Below, in pieces: positions 1 through 7,595 of a stretch of DNA of 48,738 nt. A program made the translations under genes and the position numbers. The DNA comes from an uncultured bacterium. Lineage in GTDB: Bacteria > Bacillota > Clostridia > Lachnospirales > Lachnospiraceae. The stretch spans positions 1 to 48,738 of the forward strand of contig CANDBT010000034.1 in assembly GCA_947383005.1 (NCBI GenBank). The letters run 5' to 3'. The notes beneath the pieces were generated by a model. It did no database searches. It saw nothing but the letters and a program-made list of their open reading frames with translations, and was not told the DNA's origin. The stretch's first letter is position 1; each line of letters starts with the position of its first letter.

Positions 1-37
1 AAAGTGTCGCTTAACAGGCAGTTAAGCGACACTTTTG
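1..37. terminator. perfect stem-loop, probable terminator
   Basis: Positions 1-15 (AAAGTGTCGCTTAAC) pair perfectly with 21-35 around a 5-nt loop, and the plus strand continues TTTTGTCTTT. This looks like a rho-independent terminator for a gene to the left of the window, or a bidirectional one. The gene it serves is not visible. Confidence 0.6.
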
Positions 38-305
38 TCTTTCCCGGGAAAACTGGGGGGTTGTGATTTTTATGTGACTAATAAATCGATTTATTACTGT
101 TCACACCCAATGTCAGTTAGTTAAGCAAGATCTGTCAGAGGATTCCTGCCATAAATTAGCCATGTATTGGGATGATAGGGGATTTTGCCAACGGTCAGAA
201 ATTTGATAAGCAGATATTTCATATAATGGAAAGTTTTTGGGCATAGCAAACAGACAGATTGTATATCTGCCTAAAAAATAGTATACTATGAGCAGCAGTT
301 GCGCT

Positions 306-1615
306 TTACAAAAAACGGTAGGCGAAACTGGTTGGTATCTGGAACCTTAGCTGGCGGGCATAGGTTCTCTCTGGCCTGATCGGCAGGATATAACGGCGGA
401 TCAGGTCATTTACATTTCCGGGTCCCATATGGTCGGAAAGGAAAGCAAAGCATATTTTTATCGCTATCGACAGGTTCACCTGGTATTCCCATTTCTCTGT
501 TTTCTTTGAGGTGGGAACCTCCATGGTTATTATGGTGCAAAAGTTATACAAGGTCATCCGGCAGAGGATCTCGAACTCAATAGATTGCGGGGACTTGGAA
601 GGAAAGTTTGTGGTTCCGATGGTATGCTTGAGGTCACGGAAAGAGGTTTCCTGCCCCCATCTCAAATGGTAAATGTGCTTGATCTGTTCCCATGAGAACT
701 CTTCGGATGGGAGGTTGGTGATGATGTTTTCATAAATCCCTTCCCCGATCGGGAAACGGACCATGCGCAGACGCATGTGGTATTCGGGGTGGTTGCCCGT
801 GATGAAGTCAAAGGGAACCGCCTTGCATAGATAACGGTATCGTGATTCCCATTCCGGGTGCAGCCTTTTCTTTTTGGCATTCGGGCGGGTAAGGATGACG
901 TCCACCCACTGGTTCATCTGGCCAGGCAGGTTCCCAACCCCAAGGAGGCGCTTCCCGTTAATGTCCTTTGTCCGGATGACGAAGAAACTGCCTTTCTCAA
1001 TCGCATGCGCGTACACGTTCCAGCAGGCAAACCCCCTGTCTGCCACAAAGATGGGGGAGCCGCCGTAGAGATAGCGGTCTATCATCTGGCAGAGGGCGGA
1101 AAATTCGTTTTTGAGCCTTCCAGGCTGGATGAGGACATCCAGGTACCGCTTAGAAAGCAGGTCATACAAAGAGATGGTGTGGAGGGAGTTAAATCCCTTT
1201 TTGACCTGCCGCTCGTGGGATGGAAGGTGGAAGGGTCCTTGGGATTGCGGGCAATATTAAATTCGCACCCGTCCGCAGCAATGAGGGAATACTTTCCCAT
1301 AAGCCTGCCTGGCGGGAAGCGGAGGTTGAACTGGGAGAGGATGTGGCGGAAGGTTTCCGGGAGGAGCTTGGCCCGCTGTTGGATGAAGGCAGAAGCAGAG
1401 GGGACCTCCTCGGGAAGGAAATAAAAATATTTGAGCAGTTCATGGCTGACACAGCCGCTCCCCATGCAGAGAAAGAAATGGATGATTTGGACAAAGTCCA
1501 GCTTGCGGCTACGGGTAAAATCCTTTTTCGGGTTTTTGACGAACGGGGCAGTGTTGCTGGCCATGGCATCCACAATTGCCCAGAGAGTGGACTTGACCTT
1601 TTGAGGGAAAGACAT
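306..1615 (-). pseudogene. IS4-family DDE transposase, frameshifted
   Basis: This is a DDE transposase in two reading frames. The upstream frame runs from an ATG at 1615 (preceded by GGAGG) and holds the first catalytic Asp in LIAADGCEF. The downstream frame (to 306) holds the second Asp in FVADRGF and the IS4 signature Y-(2)-R-(3)-E-(6)-K in YHLRWGQETSFRDLK. Joining the frames gives about 436 residues, the usual family size. The break falls at a run of five A on the coding strand (plus 1198-1202), where a -1 slip on TCA AAA AGG restores the frame. It could be a disabling indel or programmed frameshifting; IS4 elements are not generally known to need frameshifting, so I favour a broken gene. 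A 3' remnant cannot act alone because the triad is split. Confidence 0.75.
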
Positions 1616-1664
1616 ATCGGTACCTCCTTGAAATTGAAATGATCGTTCTGCACTCAATTTCAAG

Positions 1665-1710
1665 GGCCGCTCTCGCTACCGCTTAAATTCAATCAGTAGC
1701 GAGAGCGGCC
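1665..1710. other. strong stem-loop upstream of transposase
   Basis: GGCCGCTCTCGCTAC (1665-1679) pairs perfectly with 1696-1710 around a 16-nt loop. It lies inside the IS, between its right end and the transposase start. Such structures often shield transposase genes from read-through transcription; that role is inferred. Confidence 0.55.
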
Positions 1711-1840
1711 ACACATTTTTGGCTCCGTGTCAACCCCTTTTTTGAAATTTATTGATAAATTTGAGTTAGACCATAGAATGAGATTTTTTCAATCAGCTTA
1801 ACTTAATGACATTGCGAGTGAACAGTAACCTCGATTTAAA

Positions 1841-1897
1841 TTGACAATTAAATATTTTTGGGGGTATATTGCAATCTGTGTTTGCATATGCTATAAT
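1841..1897 (+). promoter_or_regulatory. tandem sigma-A promoters for antitoxin RNA
   Basis: Two overlapping matches are visible: TTGACA (1841-1846) with TATATT (1865-1870) at 18-bp spacing, and TTGCAA (1869-1874) with a perfect TATAAT (1892-1897) at 17 bp. Both read toward the terminator at 1948-1982. The first -35 box starts three bases after the right IS target duplication, so the IS inserted immediately upstream of this promoter. Confidence 0.65.
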
Positions 1898-1903
1898 GCC
1901 GAT

Positions 1904-1990
1904 AGGCAAATAAAGGTTGTTGTATTATCCATAGGCACAAAAAGAACGAACCCCCGAATGTATGCCAGTACATCGGGGGTTCTTCTTCTT
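1904..1990 (+). ncRNA. candidate type I antitoxin RNA
   Basis: A transcript of about 87 nt is predicted from the TATAAT at 1892-1897 to the T-rich end of the hairpin at 1948-1982. It contains no convincing ORF. Its 5' part (1909-1939) is a direct repeat of plus-strand 2091-2121 (26 matches, 4 mismatches, 2 single-base gaps when aligned). That second copy is the complement of the start codon and first codons of the toxin mRNA, so this RNA could pair with the toxin translation start. Its 3' part shares the terminator of the toxin mRNA. This matches the Fst/par layout, where convergent RNAs share a bidirectional terminator and pair through direct repeats. The function is inferred. Confidence 0.6.
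1948..1982. terminator. bidirectional terminator shared by toxin and antitoxin
   Basis: GAACCCCCGAATGTA (1948-1962) pairs with TACATCGGGGGTTC (1969-1982), with one bulged A and a 6-nt loop. The plus strand continues TTCTTCTTTTT and the minus strand CGTTCTTTTTG, so it can end transcription in both directions. Confidence 0.75.
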
Positions 1991-2027
1991 TTTACGGAGA
2001 AGTCAACCGTTCGGGCCTGGTTACCGG

Positions 2028-2114
2028 CTATTCATCTCCGTCAAGCCACTTGCACAGGTAGTAGGCAACTACACTGGCCAATACAGAGATAATAAAAGGT
2101 TGTAGTAATTCCAT
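2028..2114 (-). CDS. 28-aa Fst/Ldr-like hydrophobic toxin peptide
   Basis: A 28-residue peptide has a strong ribosome binding site (GGAAGGGGGTG) just upstream of its ATG. It starts MELLQPF, has one predicted membrane helix (about residues 7-20, IISVLASVVAYYLC) and ends in the charged tail KWLDGDE. A short membrane helix followed by W-L-D and acidic residues is the pattern of Fst/Ldr-type type I toxins, which insert in the inner membrane. It has its own extended -10 promoter (2161-2189) and ends at a terminator shared with the convergent RNA. It is too short for ordinary gene callers. Toxicity is inferred from architecture and peptide pattern. Confidence 0.7.
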   Translation of the reverse strand: MELLQPFIISVLASVVAYYLCKWLDGDE

Positions 2115-2160
2115 AGACACACCCCCTTCCTGTTGCCAGTATCGGGGCGGTAACAGCATG

Positions 2161-2189
2161 AGTATAGCACAGATAAAATGATTCGACAA
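2161..2189 (-). promoter_or_regulatory. sigma-A promoter for the toxin mRNA
   Basis: On the minus strand TTGTCG (2184-2189) and TATACT (2161-2166) are spaced by exactly 17 bp, with TGC just before the -10 (extended -10). Transcription would start near 2154, giving a leader of about 40 nt before the toxin ATG. Confidence 0.65.
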
Positions 2190-2226
2190 GATTTTACATC
2201 TAATTCAAAATATAGGAGGCCATCGC

Positions 2227-2481
2227 ATGTCACTACCGCAAAAACAAAATCATACAATCGAAGATATTTATGCCCTGCCAGCAGGGCGGCGTGCCGAATT
2301 GATTGACGGCCAGATCTATGACATGGCTCCGCCAAAAAGGATACACCAAAAACTCGTAAACTGTATTGTCAATGTCTTTGATTTTGAAAACAATGAAAAA
2401 ACCAGCCAATACAGTTTTGATAACGACATCAGTTCCTGCATTTTTAACGATTTGCAGATTAAAATTGCAAATTTGCTTTAA
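2227..2481 (+). pseudogene. truncated Uma2-family (DUF820) nuclease
   Basis: The ORF has a good ribosome binding site (TAGGAGG) and begins like Uma2/DUF820 proteins: an N-terminal segment ending in RAELIDGQIYDMAPP, then HQKLV. Family members are about 180-200 residues with a PD-(D/E)XK core. This one diverges after about 45 residues and stops at 84, so the catalytic part is missing. It is best read as a 5' fragment of a dead gene. It directly precedes a structured repeat, which may mark the point where the rest was lost. Confidence 0.6.
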
Positions 2482-2575
2482 ATCGAGTAGGGAGGCCATC
2501 TTCCCCTACTCGCCGCGCGGCCCGCATGCCGCTTTAGCGGCATATTCCTCTGTGCGGGCCTGTGCATAAAAAGAA
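2482..2575. repeat. structured intergenic repeat, copy 1
   Basis: Two hairpins occur in order. The first pairs CGAGTAGGG with CCCTACTCG. The second has an outer stem GGCCCGCA/TGCGGGCC enclosing an inner hairpin TGCCGC-ttta-GCGGCA, with an unpaired TATTCCTCTG on the 3' side only. The same order of parts recurs at 15598-15722 and 18393-18735. Confidence 0.7.
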
Positions 2576-2609
2576 ATAGCATCCCGCCCTGAAAAAGTTG
2601 GATGCTATT
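2575..2609 (-). terminator. probable rho-independent terminator
   Basis: AATAGCATCC (2575-2584) pairs with 2600-2609. On the minus strand the stem is followed by TCTTTTTATG. It would end transcription coming from the decayed gene and nuclease gene at 2.7-4.1 kb. Confidence 0.5.
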
Positions 2610-2714
2610 CTTATAGTTATTCTTTACTGAGGGCAATCGGAGATTCAATTCCGATCACTTCTAAGTAGATTATATACTGGTACTGCTATAATCCAATTTA
2701 AATAAAGCTATGTT

Positions 2715-3100
2715 TCATTGCCCCTGATTCTCCTGTCCGTGCTGCTTCCTTGTATGAGGCTTGGGAACACGCTTATCCTTATCACACGCATTGGCAGCTT
2801 TATGATTTACAACTTCATATACAATCCTGGCTGATATCCTCTTTGGCAAGGTCTATATCATCAAGTCTGTAAGACCAATAGTATCCAGCGCCTGCATTCC
2901 GGGCTTTTCATCATATCATAGGACAGGGTATGAACCGGCATCCCTTCAAAAGGCAGGAGATTCCCTTCCCCGTCAAACTGTAGGGAAAGCTGTTTATAAA
3001 TAACAAGGACATCATGCATTTTAGAATCAAAATCCGAACCACGTTTCTCACAGCAGACTGTTTTCTGATAGGAAAACAATGTCCGCTTCTCTGCATTCAT
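2715..3100 (-). pseudogene. decayed gene of unknown function
   Basis: An ATG at 3100 follows the nuclease stop codon by two bases and opens a 79-residue frame ending LLVLQT. The coding pattern does not stop there: a second frame continues with YYWSYRLDDIDLAKEDI (about 2815-2885), and a third continues from about 2845 with ISARIVYEVVNHKAANACDK to a TGA at 2715-2717. Read together these look like one protein of about 125 residues broken by two indels. I do not recognise the family. The tight spacing implies it was translated with the nuclease gene. Confidence 0.4.
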
Positions 3101-3102
3101 AA

Positions 3103-4077
3103 TTATGCCAATACCGGATCCCCGCCCTTTATGATGGCATCTACTTCCTCCATGCTTTTCCCTGCCACGTCTGCTATCTGTTCTAATGAGTAACCCTTAT
3201 GATACATATTTAAAATAAATCTGACTTCTCCCTCTGCCCTTCCTTCTGCTCTTCCTTCTGCCCTTCCTTTTTCCCTGATTCCCTGTGATAAGTTGCACAT
3301 GACGTCCACTTCCTCTCTTATTTTATCATCTAATGGGATGCTGTACTCCGTTTCCAGAATTCCTAATTTTTCACCAACAGAAAGCTCCATTGACAATGTC
3401 GCGCTTAACAGGCGGTGCAGCTCATATTTATCATCATGTTCCGGAAGTTCGTCCGTTATTCCTATTATGACTATGTTTAACAAGTCAAGTCCGCCTTCCC
3501 ACTGGTGGGAGCCTAATATGTCATCCTTCGTCAAATGCACATGGGCCATGCTGTTCTCGTCCATGCCCATGCATACCCAAATGGAATATACGCGCCGAAT
3601 GTCATCATAATCCATCTTGACAAAATCCCTTTCCTTCTGCGACGAAATCATGCGGCTGACATAAAAAACCGCCCTGTTTAAGATACGGTAGCCTGTGGGT
3701 TCCCCCTTTTGCGCCTCAATATTTACAATCACCTGTGAGATTCCGTCTTTCATCCGCACGTAGAAAATAATGTCAAAACGGATCATTCCCTCGTTTATTT
3801 CTGTATTTTCCGTATTTAACCCAACAATCCGCTGTCCGTCTTTCTCTTTTGCCGCATTTGTCAATCCTGGCTCTAACGGAACCGTGCTGATGAAGGGATC
3901 TCCCTCAATATAAGATACAGACTCTTTTGGGTCCATGCCCAGAAATTCATCAATCGTTTTTACCAAAATATGCGCCAGAATCATTTTATTCCCTAACAGC
4001 CGCTTCGCCTTTTCATCATACTGCGCATCCGTATCCGCCGCATTTACCGCATTTTTTATTTCTGTATCCACATGCAT
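3103..4077 (-). CDS. Rpn/PD-(D/E)XK nuclease family transposase-like protein
   Basis: The 324-residue protein resembles the Rpn/PDDEXK_2 family, recombination-promoting nucleases common in gut Clostridia. Visible features are an N-terminal segment with a short helix (AHILVKTIDEFLG), the nuclease core with RFDIIFYVRM followed by VIVNIEAQKG (the D...ExQ-type active site), and a C-terminal part with three RAEG repeats from a 12-bp tandem repeat. It ends in a HTH-like segment (YSLEQIADVAGKSMEEV). I chose the ATG at 4077 because AAGGGGGT lies directly before it; an in-frame upstream ATG (4095) lacks such a site. The RAEG repeat number may vary between strains. Role in DNA recombination or defence is known only for distant relatives. 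Confidence 0.75.
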   Translation of the reverse strand: MHVDTEIKNAVNAADTDAQYDEKAKRLLGNKMILAHILVKTIDEFLGMDPKESVSYIEGDPFISTVPLEPGLTNAAKEKDGQRIVGLNTENTEINEGMIRFDIIFYVRMKDGISQVIVNIEAQKGEPTGYRILNRAVFYVSRMISSQKERDFVKMDYDDIRRVYSIWVCMGMDENSMAHVHLTKDDILGSHQWEGGLDLLNIVIIGITDELPEHDDKYELHRLLSATLSMELSVGEKLGILETEYSIPLDDKIREEVDVMCNLSQGIREKGRAEGRAEGRAEGEVRFILNMYHKGYSLEQIADVAGKSMEEVDAIIKGGDPVLA

Positions 4078-4241
4078 GACCCCCTTACCATACATCCGGC
4101 AAACGGAAAAGCTATTCCCGAAAAGTATATGGCCTTAAAATTATTATATCCTGAAACTGACGCTGAATCAACTTTTAAATTAAAAACTTTCTAGTACTGC
4201 TTGATTTTCAAGTGGCTCTTTTCATGTCACAACAAAAATAA

Positions 4242-4272
4242 GGCCAAGAACCTATTCTTCCGATTCTTGGCC
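4242..4272 (-). terminator. terminator downstream of the L,D-transpeptidase gene
   Basis: GGCCAAGAA (4242-4250) pairs perfectly with TTCTTGGCC (4264-4272). On the minus strand the stem is followed by TTATTTTTGTTG. It lies 75 bp past the stop codon of the transpeptidase gene. Confidence 0.75.
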
Positions 4273-4346
4273 AATTTAACGCCCATGCCCGCAAGTTACA
4301 CCATTTGGCTTTCTTTTAGTTTTTTACTTCAGCAGCGAAACTGCCT

Positions 4347-6275
4347 TCAGCCCGGCGCCCCCGGTTCAGAAACTACAGTGCCTTCCCCGCTGTTTTCCGG
4401 AACAGGAGCAGGGGCAGGCGGTTCCTCCGCAGGAGCCTGCGGTTCTGCCGGCTGCGGTTGATTTTGCGGTTCTGCCGGCTGCGGCTGGCCTTCCGGCTCT
4501 CCTGGCTGCGGTTGGCCTTCCGGCTCTGTCGGCCCTGCTGGCTCCGTATATCCAGGGCCAACCGGTTCCGTCTGAGTAGGCTCGGCAAAGGCCGGACCGC
4601 CCTCTTCGGGAAATTTTGTTTCCTCTGTCGGAGATTCCAGCTGGGGTTGCTGAGGATCGGCCGATGTTTCTCCTTCAGTTGCTCCTTCTTCCGGATTGGG
4701 TGCTACCGTAGGCACCGGTTCCGACGGAACCGGTGCGGCCGCCGGCACAGCCGGTGCGGCCGCCGCTTTGCCGGGAGAAGAAGTCTTTGCAGGCTCTGTT
4801 CCTTCTAAACGATAACACAAAACCGGATCTCCTGCGGTAATCTGCTCAAAAATCTTTTGAGCGGCTGTACGAGGCAGATTAATACAGCCATGGGAACCGT
4901 TAGTCTTATAAATCCTCCCTCCGAAAGCTCCCCGCCAACTGGCATCGTGAAGGCCAATACCACCGTTAAAAGGCATCCAATAAGACACCGGGCTGGCATA
5001 TCCGGGACCTCTCAAAACGGCATTGCGCTGCTTGTAGTTCAACGGATACGCCCCCGACGGAGTAGTAAATCCCCTGGCTTCGTTTCCCGAGACAAAGTCC
5101 GTTTCCACAACCAGAGAACCATTGACATAAAAATACAAGTGCTGTGCGGTCAGGTTTATCTCCACATACGTATTTCCGTAATCATTTTCCCCGCGGGAAG
5201 CCGCCGTCTGAGAATACACTGGCTCCCTTTCCTGGCTTATCCCGGAACGAATAATTTCGGACAGCGCAGCCGCCTCGGCGCTCTGGTTGATCTTCCAGCC
5301 ATAAGTACCTTTGGATATCGTTACCTCTTCGCCATTGGTCGTTTTAAATACTTTGGGCTTGCTTGCCGTATCATAAGTAGCTGCCAGCTGCGCCACATAT
5401 TCCGCTACCTTTTCTTCATCAAGAACCATGTTTCCCTCTTCGTCTTTGCTTATCCAGGTATGGATAATATCTCCGTTAAGCACTTCTTCCTGATCACCAA
5501 AATGGTAGTCTATGGTAACATTCGTGGAGGAATTCCACAACTCCGCTTCTGCAACCAGATCCGCGTCGTCCGCTGTCACCTGCGCATGCTCATATACATC
5601 CTCTTCTTCCAGGGAAATACTGCTTTTCAAGTTCAAAATACCGTCGGATACGGCTTTCAGCATTTTCTCCGAATCAATCCAGGTTCCCGGCTGATCAGGA
5701 ATAACCGTATATCCGATTCCTTCCTGATAATCGGACAAATACGCATCCACCGGAGCTTCCGTCTTGCTCCGGTCCATAGAATCCAACCCTCCTACCACGC
5801 TTTCCAGCCTGTCCTGGTCATAAATTACCATCGTTTCAATGGTATGTTCCTCATGGTCAAACAAATGAAGACCCCAGCGGAAAGGCTCCTGGCTGGCCAG
5901 AATATTTTCCAGTGAACCGTCATATTCAGGATGCAGGCCGATTTGCTCGCCGACAATCTGCTCCTGAGTCCCTCCCCTTCCTTCCAATGTCAGAGTATAT
6001 TCATCCATGCTGCTGTCAATCATGTCCTTTACTTCCGCCACGGTCTTACCCGAAACATCCAAACCGTTGATGATTGTATTAGGGAAAAATACCTCTTTAT
6101 ATTGTCCGCTTAAATATGTATACAACAGGCCGGCAATCACCACGATGCCTAAAAAGGCCACAGCCGTAATGACAGCAATTTTTTTCCCTTTTCCCGGGGC
6201 GCCGCCCTGATGGCTTTCGCCCCCTTGCCCTTGGTTTCCAGGGCTTTGTTTACTTTCTTTTTCTGTCTGCATCAT
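4347..6275 (-). CDS. L,D-transpeptidase (YkuD) with PG-binding domains and P/E-rich tail
   Basis: A membrane-anchored cell-wall enzyme of 642 residues, expected to form 3-3 peptidoglycan cross-links. After a short cytoplasmic N-terminus there is one membrane segment (IAVITAVAFLGIVVIAGLLY), then two peptidoglycan-binding (PF12229-type) regions. Next comes the YkuD catalytic domain, with GLHDA and SHGCINL; the catalytic Cys is about residue 464. The last 155 or so residues form a low-complexity tail rich in Pro, Glu, Gln and Ala, with repeats such as GQPQPGEPE and NQPQPAEPQ. The start at 6275 is preceded by GGGAGAGGGAG; an upstream in-frame ATG at 6308 is less likely. It is a single-gene unit with its own terminator. 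Confidence 0.9.
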   Translation of the reverse strand: MMQTEKESKQSPGNQGQGGESHQGGAPGKGKKIAVITAVAFLGIVVIAGLLYTYLSGQYKEVFFPNTIINGLDVSGKTVAEVKDMIDSSMDEYTLTLEGRGGTQEQIVGEQIGLHPEYDGSLENILASQEPFRWGLHLFDHEEHTIETMVIYDQDRLESVVGGLDSMDRSKTEAPVDAYLSDYQEGIGYTVIPDQPGTWIDSEKMLKAVSDGILNLKSSISLEEEDVYEHAQVTADDADLVAEAELWNSSTNVTIDYHFGDQEEVLNGDIIHTWISKDEEGNMVLDEEKVAEYVAQLAATYDTASKPKVFKTTNGEEVTISKGTYGWKINQSAEAAALSEIIRSGISQEREPVYSQTAASRGENDYGNTYVEINLTAQHLYFYVNGSLVVETDFVSGNEARGFTTPSGAYPLNYKQRNAVLRGPGYASPVSYWMPFNGGIGLHDASWRGAFGGRIYKTNGSHGCINLPRTAAQKIFEQITAGDPVLCYRLEGTEPAKTSSPGKAAAAPAVPAAAPVPSEPVPTVAPNPEEGATEGETSADPQQPQLESPTEETKFPEEGGPAFAEPTQTEPVGPGYTEPAGPTEPEGQPQPGEPEGQPQPAEPQNQPQPAEPQAPAEEPPAPAPVPENSGEGTVVSEPGAPG

Positions 6276-6313
6276 GCTCCCTCTCCCATCTTGAACTCCA
6301 TCCATCATTTTTC

Positions 6314-6344
6314 GTAACAGTTCAGACGATATCTGAACTATTAC
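6314..6344. repeat. small palindrome related to the dispersed motif
   Basis: GTAACAGTTCAGA (6314-6326) pairs with TCTGAACTATTAC (6332-6344). It shares the GTAACnGTTCAGAC core found at 6448, 11069, 18749 and 46160. It sits in the leader of the transpeptidase gene. Confidence 0.55.
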
Positions 6345-6447
6345 ATAAGCAATAAATGTAAACGCACAACTGCTTCCATTATAGTGGCAACCTTCCCGGA
6401 CGTCAAGAAAAAGAAGGTCATCTATTGCAAATTATCTACTGCAAATT

Positions 6448-6597
6448 GTAACGGTTCAGACGAGTATCTTCTTGCCCGTCTACGCCGGACAAGAAGCATC
6501 GGATGTCCATCCGATGGGGAATTTAACATGAATTTGGGCTTACAAGCAAGCTTGACGCCCAAAATTCATGTTAAATGCCCGCCGTCTGAACTGTTAC
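6448..6597. repeat. 150-bp nested palindrome (MITE-like)
   Basis: GTAACGGTTCAGACG (6448-6462) pairs with CGTCTGAACTGTTAC (6583-6597). Inside, ATTTAACATGAATTT-GGC (about 6521-6538) pairs with the segment at about 6557-6576. CTGCAAATT flanks both sides (6439-6447 and 6598-6606), and related ATTGCAAATTATCT sequence lies nearby. With the small palindrome above, this explains the 356-bp gap between the transpeptidase and TtcA-like genes. No ORF of note is inside. Confidence 0.6.
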
Positions 6598-6631
6598 TGC
6601 AAATTATCTTCTATTGCTGCTCCATAACCGC

Positions 6632-7555
6632 TCAGTCATAATCTTCCAGGAAATGGCATTTATTCCCCTTTTTCTTATAGGCAATTACCGTATCCAAATT
6701 CACGTTCTCCACGCTTTTGAAAATATTGCTTTCCACGAAAGGATTCGTTTCTTTTAATTCGGCAATCAGCCTTTTTATCTCCAAACGTTTGGACATCTCT
6801 CCCCTGTCCGGACGGTCTGCACCGGCAGCTTCGGTAAACCGGCATGCACACTGCAGAAAATGAAGATGGTTGTAATCCCGCCAATGCTTGATGTCTGACT
6901 CCCGAATCAAATACATGGGACGAATCAATTCCATCCCTTCAAAATTTGTACTGTGCAGTTTAGGCATCATCGTCTGTATCTGCCCGCCGTAAAGCATCCC
7001 CATAAGGATAGTTTCAATCACATCATCATAGTGATGACCCAAAGCAATTTTATTGCAACCGCGTTCCTTGGCCTGACGATAAAGATGGCCCCGGCGCATC
7101 CGTGCGCACAGATAGCACGGAGATTTTTCCACATCATAGACAGAGGCAAAAATATCCGACTCAAACACCGTTATGGGAATACGTAACAGCCGGGCATTGT
7201 ATTCAATCATTTGGCGGTTCGCCTCGTTGTATCCGGGGTCCATAACAAGAAACACCAGCTCAAAAGGGAACTTGTTATGACGTCTCAATTCCTGGAATAA
7301 TTTAGCCATCAACATGGAATCTTTTCCCCCGGAAATGCAGACGGCAATACGGTCATTTTCCTGTACCAGCTCATACTCGTTAATCGCCCGGGCAAACCGG
7401 GAAAACAGTTCCTTATGAAAACGTTTCCTCAGGCTTTTCTCCACATCTTCGGCACAAAATGCTGTCCCTTCTGAAGATAGTTTTTCTCCGAATAATTTTT
7501 CTCCAAATAATTCTTCTTCGTTTTGCCGAACGTTCTCTCTGTCCACTTCTTTCAT
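6632..7555 (-). CDS. TtcA-like PP-loop tRNA thiolation enzyme
   Basis: A PP-loop ATPase of the TtcA/TilS superfamily, which adenylates a tRNA base before sulfur transfer. The ATP-binding PP-loop is CISGGKDSM; a CxxC pair (CYLCARMRRG) and a second pair (QCACRF) follow, as in TtcA proteins that bind an Fe-S cluster. GHHYDDVIETILM is also typical. I place the start at the ATG at 7555, after AAAGGGATGGG; a TTG at 7591 extends the frame by 12 residues. The gene follows the Clp/FtsH fusion gene closely, so it is likely co-transcribed with the Ter locus. The acidic 30-residue N-terminus is not typical. Its substrate here (tRNA s2C or another nucleotide) cannot be decided from sequence. Confidence 0.8.
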   Translation of the reverse strand: MKEVDRENVRQNEEELFGEKLFGEKLSSEGTAFCAEDVEKSLRKRFHKELFSRFARAINEYELVQENDRIAVCISGGKDSMLMAKLFQELRRHNKFPFELVFLVMDPGYNEANRQMIEYNARLLRIPITVFESDIFASVYDVEKSPCYLCARMRRGHLYRQAKERGCNKIALGHHYDDVIETILMGMLYGGQIQTMMPKLHSTNFEGMELIRPMYLIRESDIKHWRDYNHLHFLQCACRFTEAAGADRPDRGEMSKRLEIKRLIAELKETNPFVESNIFKSVENVNLDTVIAYKKKGNKCHFLEDYD

Positions 7556-7595
7556 CCCATCCCTTTCAACCTCTGCTTTCCCTTTGCCCAAACCA

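Larger units (their letters stand above)
94..1830 (-). mobile_element. IS4-family insertion sequence
   Basis: The element is bounded by imperfect inverted repeats of about 33 bp. The left end (94-126) starts TTACTGTTCAC and ends TTAGTTAAGC; the right end (1796-1828) is its near reverse complement. Both flanks carry TCGATTTA (86-93 and 1831-1838), which fits an 8-bp target duplication; two extra bases (CC, 1829-1830) sit between the right repeat and its flank, so the exact right end is uncertain by a base or two. Inside is one transposase gene on the minus strand, broken by a frameshift. The 94-305 stretch is untranslated 3' DNA of the element. The clean ends and direct repeats suggest a relatively recent insertion. 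Confidence 0.8.

Noticed and set aside
858-1642. Long plus-strand ORFs (188 and 140 codons) opposite the transposase
   Set aside because: They are antisense shadows of the IS4 transposase; the catalytic motifs are on the minus strand.
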